From Caldisericota bacterium (GTDB lineage Bacteria; Bipolaricaulota; Bipolaricaulia; Bipolaricaulales; Bipolaricaulaceae), in contig JAADIW010000156.1 of assembly GCA_013151115.1 (NCBI GenBank), positions 1-10,300 on the forward strand: a DNA stretch of 10,300 nt, given 5' to 3'. Below the pieces are notes generated by a model. It worked only from the letters and a program-made list of their open reading frames with translations, was not told where the DNA came from and did no database searches. Each line of letters opens with the position of its first letter. The stretch's first letter is position 1. Positions 1 to 6,706 of the stretch are shown here, one piece after another. A program made the position numbers and the translations under genes.

Positions 1-1322
1 TCGCGATGTAGGGGCCCGAGGAGCAGGGGAGGAGGAAGAACGAATCGAGCACGCCCACGGCGAAGGCCCCGGGGATCGTGACCGCGGAGCTTCATCGCCT
101 CCACCACCCGGCTCACCGCCACGATGTAGGCCCCGAGCCGGTTGTGGACGTCGTGCTCGCGGGCCGCCTCGTGTACCGCGTGGAAGGCCGCGGTCATCTT
201 GCGGTCGAGGAGCTTGTGCACCTCCTCCTCGGTCCAGTAGAAGTTGTAGGCGTTCTGCACCTGTTCGAAGTAGGAGACGGTGACGCCGCCGGCGTTGCAG
301 AGGAAATCCGGGATCACGTAGACCCCCCGCCGGTGGAGGATGACGTCGGCCTCGGGGGTGGTGGGGCCGTTGGCGAGCTCGGCCACGATCTTCGCCTTGA
401 TCCTCTCGGCGTTGGCCTCGGTGATCACGTTCTCCAGTGCCGCGGTGAAGAGGACCACCACGTCGAGCTCCAGGAGCTCCTCGTTGGAGATGGGCTGCGC
501 CCCGGGGAAGCCGACCACCGAGCCGGTCTCCTGCTTGTGCTTGAGCACGGCCTCGAAGGGCAACCCCTCGGGGTTATAGATCCCTCCCCTGGAATCGGAG
601 ACGGCCACCACCTTCATCCCCAGGATCTCCACGGCGAGCTTGTGGGCGAACTGGCCGGCGTTCCCGTAGCCCTGGATAGCGGCCGTGGCCCCCTTGAGTT
701 CGATCCCCAGGACCTTCCCGGCCTCACGGACGGTGTAGATACCGCCACGCGCGGTGGCGTCCCCGCGGCCGGCGGAACCGCCCAGCGGCAGGGGCTTCCC
801 GGTGATGACGCCCGGGGCGCTCCTGCCCACCATCTTCTCGTACTCGTCCATCATCCACGCCATGACCTGGGGATTGGTGTACACGTCGGGGGCGGGGACG
901 TCGATCTCCGGGCCGATGTAGTGGCCCAGGGCGCGGATGTACCCCCGGGAGAGCCGCTCCAGCTCCCCCTCCGACATCTCCTTGGGGTTGCAGACCACGC
1001 CGCCCTTGCCGCCGCCGAGGGGGAGATCCATCACCGCCGTCTTCCAGGTCATCCAGGCGGCCAGGGCCCGTACCGTGTCGAACGTCTCCTCGGGGTGGAA
1101 GCGGATGCCCCCTTTGGTGGGGCCACGGGCGTTGTTGTACTGCACCCGGAACCCCTCGAACACCTTCACGCTGCCGTCGTCCATCCTGACGGGGATCCGC
1201 ACGTGGAACTCCCGCATGGGCCAGCGCAGGAGCTCGTGGGTTCCGGGGTCGAGCTTGAGGATCGCCGCCGCCTCGTCGAGCTGCCGCTGAGCGATGGCGA
1301 ATGGGTTGAGTTTGTCCGTCAT
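1..1322 (-). CDS. gdhA: Glutamate dehydrogenase (NAD(P)-dependent), 3' end unresolved
   Basis: This enzyme reversibly deaminates glutamate to 2-oxoglutarate and ammonia in the cytoplasm, linking amino acid and carbon metabolism. The ATG at 1322-1320 follows a strong AGGAGGGAG ribosome site. Visible motifs are K94 in MTWKTA, the catalytic K106 in PLGGGKGG, D146 in PAPDVYTN, the Rossmann turn GYGNAG at 218-223, and DFLCNAGGVTVSYFE near 339-353. The stretch DATARGG followed by YTVREA is typical of Pyrococcus/Thermotoga-type enzymes. Family members end two to five residues after the RG that falls here at 413-414 (position 81), yet no stop is found and the frame stays open to the window edge. The last 80 bases read better in another frame as a CcdA-like protein. 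The gene appears to have its own promoter at 1376-1405. Confidence 0.95.
   Translation of the reverse strand, partial: MTDKLNPFAIAQRQLDEAAAILKLDPGTHELLRWPMREFHVRIPVRMDDGSVKVFEGFRVQYNNARGPTKGGIRFHPEETFDTVRALAAWMTWKTAVMDLPLGGGKGGVVCNPKEMSEGELERLSRGYIRALGHYIGPEIDVPAPDVYTNPQVMAWMMDEYEKMVGRSAPGVITGKPLPLGGSAGRGDATARGGIYTVREAGKVLGIELKGATAAIQGYGNAGQFAHKLAVEILGMKVVAVSDSRGGIYNPEGLPFEAVLKHKQETGSVVGFPGAQPISNEELLELDVVVLFTAALENVITEANAERIKAKIVAELANGPTTPEADVILHRRGVYVIPDFLCNAGGVTVSYFEQVQNAYNFYWTEEEVHKLLDRKMTAAFHAVHEAAREHDVHNRLGAYIVAVSRVVEAMKLRGHDPRGLRRGRARFVLPPPLLLGPLHR
2..91 (-). other. Fragment of CcdA-like membrane protein frame abutting the gdhA 3' end
   Basis: In the minus-strand frame one base out from gdhA, reading from position 82 to the window edge, the translation contains GAFAVGVLDSFF followed by LPCSSGPYIA. 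A hydrophobic helix with a Pro-Cys and a Gly-Pro-Tyr resembles the second half of CcdA/DsbD-type transmembrane proteins (cytochrome c biogenesis transmembrane region family), which carry thiol reducing power across membranes. The frame has a TGA at 94-92 and no ATG or early GTG after it, and nothing resembling the first half of such a protein lies upstream, where gdhA is intact. It may be a remnant, a sequence frameshift or a join artefact. The family call rests on about 30 residues. Confidence 0.4.
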
Positions 1323-1349
1323 TCTCCCTCCTTTGTCCGGTTTTGGGGT

Positions 1350-1370
1350 AAAAAAAAGCCCCGTTGGGGC
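1350..1370 (-). terminator. Rho-independent terminator after prfA
   Basis: On the minus strand a 5-bp all-GC stem, GCCCC and GGGGC around the loop AAC, is followed directly by eight T. It lies 53 bases beyond the prfA stop and only 27 bases before the gdhA ATG. The stem is short but the T-tract is long and stands out in this G+C-rich sequence. It would end prfA transcription while overlapping the presumed gdhA start site. Confidence 0.65.
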
Positions 1371-1375
1371 ATCGG

Positions 1376-1405
1376 ATTTTAACCGATGGGAATCGCCCAC
1401 TTCAA
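1376..1405 (-). promoter_or_regulatory. Candidate sigma-70-type promoter for gdhA with a dyad around the -10 box
   Basis: Minus strand: TTGAAG (1405-1400, 4 of 6 to TTGACA), an 18-base spacer, then TAAAAT (1381-1376, 5 of 6 to TATAAT). The start site would fall near 1369, inside the hairpin of the prfA terminator. The -10 region is flanked by inverted arms CATCGG (1388-1383) and CCGATG (1375-1370), a plausible small operator. Confidence 0.5.
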
Positions 1406-1422
1406 CACGGATCGCGGCGATC

Positions 1423-2508
1423 TCACCCCTCTCCCGCGGCGCCGGCCAGCTCCCGCTCGAGCTCGGCCTCGAACAGGGGATCGGTGAGGATGTCGAGGTC
1501 CCCGTCCAGGATCTCCTGTAGCCTGTAGGTGGTGAAATTTATGCGGTGATCGGTGACCCGGTTCTGGGGGAAGTTGTAGGTCCGGATCTTCTCCGACCGC
1601 TCCCCCGTGCCGATCTGGCGCCGACGGGTCTCCTGGAGGGCCCGCTGGCGCTCCCGCTCCCGGATCTCCCACAGGCGGGCCCGCAGGATGCGTAGCGCTT
1701 GGACCTTGTTCTGGTACTGCGATCTTTCGTCTTGGCAGGAGACGGTGATCCCGGTGGGGAGGTGGGTGATGCGGACCGCCGTCTCGTTCTTCTGCATATG
1801 CTGTCCGCCCGGCCCCCCGGCCCGGAAGGTCTCGATCCGGAGGTCCTCGGGCCGGATCTCCACCTCCACCTCCTCCATCTCCGGCAGCACCGCCACCGTG
1901 GCGGTGGAGGTGTGGATCCGTCCCGAGGATTCGGTCACCGGAACCCGCTGCACCCGGTGTACCCCGGATTCGTAGCGGAGCCTCCCGTACGCCCCCTTCC
2001 CCTCTACCACGAAGGTGATCTGCTTGTAGCCCCCGAGGTCGGTGGGGTGGGAATCGAGCACCTTTACCCGCCAGCCCTTCCGCTCCGCGTAGCGGCAGTA
2101 CATCCGGAACAGATCCGCGGCGAAGAGGGCCGATTCCTCGCCCCCGGCCCCGGCCCGGATCTCCACGATGGCGTTCCGACGGTCCTCGGGCCTTTCGGGA
2201 ACGAGCTCGCGCTTTATCTCCGCGAGGAGACGGGCGAGCTTCTCCTCATCCCGGCGGAGCTCCTCCCGGAGTTCCGCCGCCAGCGCCTCGTCCCCCGCGC
2301 CCTCGAGGAGCTCGCGTTCCTCCTCCACCTCGGCGAGGAGCGCCCGGAGCTCCCTCCCCTTCCGCACGAGCTCCGAGAGTTTGGCGTAGCGACGGGAGAG
2401 CTCGGCGTACTCCGCCCTCCCCACCGCCCCGGGGTCGCCGAGCTTCCCCTCGAGTTCGCGCAGCTCCCGCTCCTTCTCCTCGAGGATCCTGAGGATCTTG
2501 TCCAACAT
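1423..2508 (-). CDS. prfA: Peptide chain release factor 1 (RF1)
   Basis: RF1 recognises UAA and UAG in the ribosomal A site and triggers release of the finished peptide. At 361 residues the length matches the family. The N-terminal helical domain, with coiled-coil character (1-105), starts MLDKILRILEEKE, as usual for RF1. The codon-recognition tripeptide is PVT (190-192) within HRVQRVPVTES, a variant of the common PAT that still marks RF1 rather than RF2. The catalytic loop is GGPGGQHMQK with G234-G235-Q236, the glutamine being the PrmC methylation target in this family. The sequence CQDERSQYQNK follows. I chose the ATG at 2508. An in-frame TTG at 2544 would add 12 residues foreign to the family. 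No usable Shine-Dalgarno precedes 2508 (AGGGG touches the ATG), so initiation may be leaderless. A palindrome separates it from the aminotransferase upstream. Confidence 0.97.
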   Translation of the reverse strand: MLDKILRILEEKERELRELEGKLGDPGAVGRAEYAELSRRYAKLSELVRKGRELRALLAEVEEERELLEGAGDEALAAELREELRRDEEKLARLLAEIKRELVPERPEDRRNAIVEIRAGAGGEESALFAADLFRMYCRYAERKGWRVKVLDSHPTDLGGYKQITFVVEGKGAYGRLRYESGVHRVQRVPVTESSGRIHTSTATVAVLPEMEEVEVEIRPEDLRIETFRAGGPGGQHMQKNETAVRITHLPTGITVSCQDERSQYQNKVQALRILRARLWEIRERERQRALQETRRRQIGTGERSEKIRTYNFPQNRVTDHRINFTTYRLQEILDGDLDILTDPLFEAELERELAGAAGEG

Positions 2509-2515
2509 CCCCTGG

Positions 2516-2544
2516 AGGCTAATTGAGGCAGTCCGTGGACTCAA
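2516..2544 (-). promoter_or_regulatory. Weak candidate promoter for prfA, leaderless-type spacing
   Basis: Minus strand: TTGAGT (2544-2539), a 17-base spacer, then TAGCCT (2521-2516). The -10 box ends seven bases before the ATG at 2508, so transcription would begin at or next to the start codon. The hexamers are poor matches (4 of 6 and 3 of 6). The main support is the missing Shine-Dalgarno. Confidence 0.25.
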
Positions 2545-2558
2545 GCGATCACCGAAGA

Positions 2559-2588
2559 GATACGCCCCCGCCGCGGCGGGGGCGTATC
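2559..2588 (-). terminator. Perfect 30-base palindrome between the aminotransferase and prfA
   Basis: Arms GATACGCCCCCGCCG (2559-2573) and its exact reverse complement (2574-2588) touch with no spacer and have CCGCGG at the centre. It starts 8 bases after the aminotransferase stop. As RNA it would make a very stable hairpin of about 13 bp with a small loop. On the minus strand it is followed by TCTTC rather than a strong T-tract, so it could be an imperfect terminator, a processing or 3'-stabilising stem, or a protein-binding palindrome. Confidence 0.55.
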
Positions 2589-2596
2589 GAGGGGGA

Positions 2597-3817
2597 TCAG
2601 AGCTGGGCCGGGGCCGAGAGCGCCGCCAGTTCCTCCTTCACCACCTCGGCGAGCCGCCGGATCCCCTCCTCGATCTCCTCCGGGGTGGCGATGGCGAAGG
2701 AAAGCCTCATGGTGTTCCGGCCCGAGCCGTCCACGAAGAACGGCGCCCCGATGACGTAGGCGACCTTGCGCTCCAGGGCCTTGGGGAACATGCGCTCCGT
2801 GTCCACGCCCTCCGGCAAGGTCACCCACAGGAAGAGTCCCCCCTCGGGCTCCGTCCACCGCACCCCCCCGGGCATGTACCGCCCGAGGGCTGCCAACATC
2901 CTGTCCCGTTTCTCGCGGTAACAGGCCCGGATCTTCTCCATGTGGGCCTCGAGGTCGTGGCGCCGCAGGAACTCCCGGGCCAGGGCCTGGGTGAGGGCCG
3001 GGGTACAGAGGTCCGCCGCCTGCTTCATGGCCACGATCTTATCCACGATCCCCTCGCTCCCGATCAGGGCCGCGATCCGGAGGCCGGGTGCGAGGATCTT
3101 GGAGAGCGTGAAGAGGAAGATGACCCGGTCCTCCCGGTCCAGGGCCTTGAGGGAGGGGATGGGGCCGCCCGCGAACCGGAGCGCCCTGTAGGGGGCGTCC
3201 TCCACCACCAGGAGGTCCTCTTCCGCGGCGATCCCGAGGAGCTCCCGTCGCTTCCCCTCCGACCACCGGACCCCGGCGGGGTTCTGGAAATCTGGGATCA
3301 CGTAGATGAACTTCGCGCGTTCCCCCCGGGCCTTGTCCGCCGCGATCCTCTCCCGCAGGGCATCCAAGTCCATGCCGTCTTCCTCGAGCGGGATCCCCAC
3401 CAACCTCGCCCCCACGGCCCGGAAGGCCTGGATCGCCCCGAGGTAGGTGGGGAGCTCCACGTAGACCACGTCGCCGGGATCGAGGAGGGTCCGCGCGATC
3501 AGATCAAGGCCCTGCTGCGAGGCGGTGGTGATCACGATCTCATCGAGCTCCGCCTCGATCCCGTCGGCACGGACGACCTTCAGGAGCTCCTCGCGCAGGC
3601 CGGTGTCCCCCTCGGTGGTGGAGTACTGCAACGCCCGGGCGTAATCCTCCCGGATCTCCCGGGCCGCGATATCCGCCAGTTCCTCCCAAGGGAAGGTGCC
3701 CGGATCCGGCGTTCCCCCGGCGAAGGAGATGATCTCCGGCCGTTGTGTGAACTTCAGTAGCTCGCGCAGGACCGAGCGCCGGACGTCGCGGGCCCTCTGG
3801 GAGAAGAATCGTTCCAT
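2597..3817 (-). CDS. PLP-dependent aminotransferase, class I/II (2-aminoadipate/aromatic aminotransferase-like)
   Basis: A cytoplasmic fold-type I aminotransferase of 406 residues that moves an amino group between an amino acid and a 2-oxo acid. Seen in order: SFAGGTPDPGTFP (31-43); TTASQQGLD (97-105) in the phosphate-binding region; NP of PDFQNPAG (N179); D207 and Y210 in VEDAPY, contacting the cofactor ring; K240 in TLSKILAPGLR, the Schiff-base lysine; and R371 in NTMRLSFA, binding the substrate carboxylate. The overall pattern matches the LysN/ARO8-like group (also the C-terminal half of MocR regulators), but no DNA-binding domain is attached. Substrate cannot be told from sequence; 2-aminoadipate, aromatic or branched amino acids are all possible. 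The ATG at 3817 lies 7 bases after the phosphatase stop, and its ribosome site GGGGGTGA overlaps that stop, indicating coupled expression. Confidence 0.93.
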   Translation of the reverse strand: MERFFSQRARDVRRSVLRELLKFTQRPEIISFAGGTPDPGTFPWEELADIAAREIREDYARALQYSTTEGDTGLREELLKVVRADGIEAELDEIVITTASQQGLDLIARTLLDPGDVVYVELPTYLGAIQAFRAVGARLVGIPLEEDGMDLDALRERIAADKARGERAKFIYVIPDFQNPAGVRWSEGKRRELLGIAAEEDLLVVEDAPYRALRFAGGPIPSLKALDREDRVIFLFTLSKILAPGLRIAALIGSEGIVDKIVAMKQAADLCTPALTQALAREFLRRHDLEAHMEKIRACYREKRDRMLAALGRYMPGGVRWTEPEGGLFLWVTLPEGVDTERMFPKALERKVAYVIGAPFFVDGSGRNTMRLSFAIATPEEIEEGIRRLAEVVKEELAALSAPAQL

Positions 3818-3824
3818 TTACGCT

Positions 3825-4409
3825 TCACCCCCAGGGAATCGTGTTTTGGAACACGGGAGCCAAGATCCAGGAAGAAATCGTCCCCAATATCACCCCCCCT
3901 AACACGTCCAACGGGTAATGCTCGCGCAGGTAGATCCGCGAGAGGGAGATGACGGAGGCCAGGAAGAACGTGAGGACGATGAGCCCGTACCAACCGGGAT
4001 AGAGCCGCAGGGTCGCGGTGGCCATCCCGAAGGCGAGGGTGGCGTGACCCGAGGGAAAGGCGTGGGAGTCGAAAATAAAAACGCGCCTCACCGGCACGAA
4101 CACCGGCGGGCGCTCCCTCCTGAAGAAGAGCTTCAGTACCTTCACCAACGATAACTGTACCACGGCCACCCCGAGGGAGACAAGGACGTTGTGGTGATCG
4201 CGGGGGCCCCCGGTGAAGATAAGCCACAGGCCGAACAGGCCCCAGATGTAACCGTCGCCGAGGTAGGTGGCGAGGAGGAACAGCGCGTCGAACCGCCGCA
4301 GGAGGGGGGAGGTGCTCACACGCTCGAGCACGAGCGCGTCCCAGGCGAGGATGCGTTCCGAGACGAGCTCCAGGAGCCCCGATAGCTGCCGTGCCCGCGC
4401 GGGACTCAT
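3825..4409 (-). CDS. PAP2-family membrane phosphatase
   Basis: A 194-residue integral membrane protein of the phosphatidic acid phosphatase type 2 superfamily, which removes phosphate from lipid phosphates or diphosphates. The three signature motifs are complete: K93-x6-R100-P101 (KLFFRRERP), P119-S-G-H122, and S157-R158-x5-H164-x3-D168 (SRIYLREHYPLD). H122 and H164 are the expected catalytic pair. Hydrophobic segments lie near 42-66, 76-96, 124-135, 141-156 and 168-187. Candidate roles are undecaprenyl-diphosphate recycling or phosphatidylglycerol-phosphate dephosphorylation; sequence alone does not decide. Its ATG overlaps the lysS stop as ATGA, and the aminotransferase follows 7 bases on, so it is probably translationally coupled within the operon. 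The same frame stays open far upstream through lysS, but only residues from 4409 resemble the family. Confidence 0.92.
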   Translation of the reverse strand: MSPARARQLSGLLELVSERILAWDALVLERVSTSPLLRRFDALFLLATYLGDGYIWGLFGLWLIFTGGPRDHHNVLVSLGVAVVQLSLVKVLKLFFRRERPPVFVPVRRVFIFDSHAFPSGHATLAFGMATATLRLYPGWYGLIVLTFFLASVISLSRIYLREHYPLDVLGGVILGTISSWILAPVFQNTIPWG

Positions 4410-5875
4410 CGCCGCTCTCCCACGAGCGGGAAGGCGATCACCTCGCGGATGGAGGGGGAATCGGTGAGGACCATGACGAGGCGGTCCACCCCGAACCCGA
4501 TCCCCGCCGCGGGGGGCATCCCCTGCTCGAGGGCCCGCAGGAACGCCTCGTCGATCCGGTGGGCCTCTTCGTCCCCGGCGGCGCGGAGTCGCTCCTGCAT
4601 CAGGAACCGCTCCCGCTGCTCCTCGGGGTCGTTCAGCTCGGAGAAGGCGTTGGCCACCTCGAACCCGGCGATGAAGAGCTCGAACCGCTCGACGAGCTCG
4701 GGGTTGCCGCGCTTGCGCTTCGCCAGGGGGGAGATGTCCAGGGGGTAATCCATCACGAAGGTGGGATGCACCAACCGCTCCTCCGCCATCTCCAGGAGGT
4801 GTTCCAGTATCTTGCCCTTCGGCCCGGTCCTCAGCGGTTCGGGGTAGGGGATCCCCTTCCGTTCCATCTCCGCGATGAGGTCCTCCCCGGGGGCCTCGGG
4901 GTCGACCCCGAACTCCTCGGCCAGGAGCTCGTAGAGGGTGATGCGGCGCCACGGGCGCGAGAAATCCACCCTCTTCCCCTGGTAGGTGAGCTCGAGGCGG
5001 CCGTGCACCGCTTCCACACATTCGCAGATCAGGTCCTCGGCTAGCTCCATGGCGTCGTGGTAGTCCCGGTAGGCCTCGTAGGCCTCGAGCGCCGTGAACT
5101 CGGGGTTGTGTTGGGTGGAGATCCCCTCGTTGCGGAAGTTCTTCCCGAGCTCGAACACCTTCTCGTATCCGGCCACGAGCAGGCGCTTGAGGTATAGCTC
5201 GGGGGCGATCCGGAGGTAGAGATCGCGGTCCAGGGCGTTGTGGTGGGTCACGAACGGCCGCGCGGCCGCGCCGCCGGGGACCGGCTGGAGGATCGGCGTC
5301 TCCACCTCGATGAACCCCTTGCGCTCGAGGTGGCGCCTCATGGTGCTCACGATCGTGGCCCGGTCCATGAGGACCCTGTGGGCCTTCTCGTTGGTGAGGA
5401 GGTCGAGCTCCCGGAAGCGATAGCGCTTCTCGGGGTCGCGGAGGCCGTGCCACTTCTCGGGGAGGGGCCGGAGGGCCTTGGCCAGGAGCTCGAAGCCCGC
5501 CACCTCCACGGAGAGCTCGCCGGTCTTGGTGGTGATGACCTCCCCCCAAACGCCCAGGATATCGCCGAGATCGAGCTCCAGGAAGAGCTCGTATGCCTCC
5601 GCCCCGAGGACGTTCCGCGCCGCGAACAGCTGGATCCGGCCCGTCCCGTCCCGGAGATCGGCGAAGGCGATCTTTCCCATGCGGCGCAGGGTGAAGAGGC
5701 GCCCCGCCAGGCGCACGGCGTCGCCGCTCCGGGAGTTCGGGGGGAGGTTCCCCCAGCGGGCCCTGATGTCCGCGGCGGTGTGGGTGCGGTCGAACCTGTA
5801 GGGATAGGGATCGACCCCCCGTTCCCGTAACCGCTGGAGCTTCTCGCGTCGCGCGGCGACGAGCTCCTCCGGCAC
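4406..5875 (-). CDS. lysS: Lysyl-tRNA synthetase, class II
   Basis: It charges tRNA-Lys with lysine using ATP in the cytoplasm. The 489 residues match the usual bacterial length. An N-terminal helical segment (1-50) leads into an OB-fold anticodon-binding domain (about 54-132). The class II catalytic core follows: motif 1 around GFIEVETPILQPVPGG (187-202), motif 2 FRNEGISTQHNPEF (247-260), and motif 3 GIGFGVDRLVMVLTDS (458-473), continuing to SIREVIAFP. NPEFT and GFEVANAFSELNDP are lysine-specific class II signatures, so confusion with AspRS or AsnRS is unlikely. The start is a GTG at 5875, three bases after the greA stop, with AAGGGG at the end of greA as ribosome site. Its stop overlaps the phosphatase ATG. 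Confidence 0.97.
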   Translation of the reverse strand: MPEELVAARREKLQRLRERGVDPYPYRFDRTHTAADIRARWGNLPPNSRSGDAVRLAGRLFTLRRMGKIAFADLRDGTGRIQLFAARNVLGAEAYELFLELDLGDILGVWGEVITTKTGELSVEVAGFELLAKALRPLPEKWHGLRDPEKRYRFRELDLLTNEKAHRVLMDRATIVSTMRRHLERKGFIEVETPILQPVPGGAAARPFVTHHNALDRDLYLRIAPELYLKRLLVAGYEKVFELGKNFRNEGISTQHNPEFTALEAYEAYRDYHDAMELAEDLICECVEAVHGRLELTYQGKRVDFSRPWRRITLYELLAEEFGVDPEAPGEDLIAEMERKGIPYPEPLRTGPKGKILEHLLEMAEERLVHPTFVMDYPLDISPLAKRKRGNPELVERFELFIAGFEVANAFSELNDPEEQRERFLMQERLRAAGDEEAHRIDEAFLRALEQGMPPAAGIGFGVDRLVMVLTDSPSIREVIAFPLVGERR

Positions 5876-5878
5876 CCC

Positions 5879-6358
5879 TTACCCCTTCTCGACGCCGAGG
5901 ATCCGGTAGCGACGCTTGCCGGAGGGGGTCTGCACCACGATGCTGTCGCCCCGGGTGTGGCCCATGAGCGCGGCCCCCACCGGGGAATCGATCCCGATAC
6001 GCTTCGTCAGGAGATCCACCTCCGCCGGCGAGACGAGGGTGTAGGTGTCGAACTCGCCCGTCTCCGCATCCTCCAGGATCACCCGGGTGCCGATCCCCAC
6101 CGTGTCGCCCTTGATCTCGTCCTCGGAGATGATCCGCGCGTTCTCCAACAGTTCCCGCAGGCGGCGCACCTCGCGCTCGATGATCTCCTGTTCGTTCTTG
6201 AGGTAGACGTACTCGCGGTTCTCCATGAGGTCGCCGCCGCGCTCCTTGGCCTCCTTCAGGCGGGCGGGGATCTCCTGGTATAGCTTGCGCTCGAGCTCCT
6301 CAAGCTGCTTCTTCTTCCTCTCGTACCCCTCTTTGGTGAGCAGTATCTCCTGAGGCAT
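5879..6358 (-). CDS. greA: Transcription elongation factor GreA
   Basis: GreA enters the secondary channel of backtracked RNA polymerase and stimulates cleavage of the 3' end of the nascent RNA. The 159 residues match the family. An N-terminal antiparallel coiled coil (about 1-75) carries at its tip GGDLMENREY, keeping the acidic pair D43 and E46 needed for cleavage (the usual tip is GDLSEN). The C-terminal FKBP-like domain (about 80-159) ends with IDSPVGAALMGHTRGD and TPSGKRRYRILGVE. The ATG at 6358 has an excellent AGGAGGTGA ribosome site inside the end of rnpA. The last 59 bases of rnpA overlap this gene, and lysS begins 3 bases after its TAA. Confidence 0.96.
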   Translation of the reverse strand: MPQEILLTKEGYERKKKQLEELERKLYQEIPARLKEAKERGGDLMENREYVYLKNEQEIIEREVRRLRELLENARIISEDEIKGDTVGIGTRVILEDAETGEFDTYTLVSPAEVDLLTKRIGIDSPVGAALMGHTRGDSIVVQTPSGKRRYRILGVEKG

Positions 6359-6701
6359 CCCTCACCTCCTCGAATTCCCGCAGGAAGATCCTCTCGATCT
6401 CGCCGGCCTTCCTGATACCCCCGAGGGGGGGCTTGGCGATCACCACCAGATCGAGCCCCGCGAACAGGTGTTTGTTCTTGCGGAACCCCTCCCGCACGGC
6501 GCGTTTGACGCGGTTCCGGACCACGGCCTTCCCCACCTTTCGCCCCACCACCACCAGTATCCGCGGGATCTCCTCCTCCTTGGGCAACAGGATGAAGCGG
6601 AACCAACGGCCCTCGAGGCGTTTCCCCTCGCGGAAGACCCTCTCGATCTCCTTCCTGCGACGTAGCCGGTGTACGGGGCGAAAACGCTGATCCGCTGCCA
6701 C
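6300..6701 (-). CDS. rnpA: Ribonuclease P protein component
   Basis: RnpA is the basic protein subunit that helps the RNase P RNA cut 5' leaders from pre-tRNAs. From a GTG at 6701 the product is 133 residues. It begins FRPVHRLRRRKEIERVF (7-23, the usual N-terminal lead), then has RILVVVGRKVGKAVVRN (47-63), and the hallmark RNRVKRAVRE (62-71), followed by DLVVIAKPP. The family core ends near residue 113. The remaining 20 acidic and charged residues lie where the gene overlaps greA. An ATG two bases upstream (6703) is out of frame. No Shine-Dalgarno is evident, so a leaderless start is possible. It is not beside rpmH or yidC, its usual neighbours; instead it heads a greA-lysS operon and diverges from pyk. 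Confidence 0.93.
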   Translation of the reverse strand: MAADQRFRPVHRLRRRKEIERVFREGKRLEGRWFRFILLPKEEEIPRILVVVGRKVGKAVVRNRVKRAVREGFRKNKHLFAGLDLVVIAKPPLGGIRKAGEIERIFLREFEEVRDASGDTAHQRGVREEEEAA

Positions 6702-6706
6702 ATAAA

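Noticed and set aside
78..1382. Long open frame on the plus strand opposite gdhA
   Set aside because: Its His/Val/Gly/Leu-rich translation looks like no protein family, while the opposite strand has complete GDH motifs. It is a shadow of the G+C-biased third positions.
2530..2541. Small dyad AGTCC, GT, GGACT upstream of prfA
   Set aside because: Five-bp arms are expected by chance in this composition, and there is no T-tract or clear relation to a promoter element.
2509..2544. TTG start that would add 12 residues to RF1
   Set aside because: RF1 proteins begin with the MLDK-type sequence at 2508, and the TTG has no better ribosome site; it may instead be part of a -35 box.
2498..3760. Long plus-strand open frame opposite the aminotransferase
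   Set aside because: Low-complexity His/Pro/Gly/Glu composition and no motif; the minus strand carries every aminotransferase catalytic residue.
4410..5549. Upstream extension of the PAP2 phosphatase frame
   Set aside because: The frame is open but Arg/Gly/Pro-rich, lies wholly inside lysS, and family similarity begins only at the ATG at 4409.
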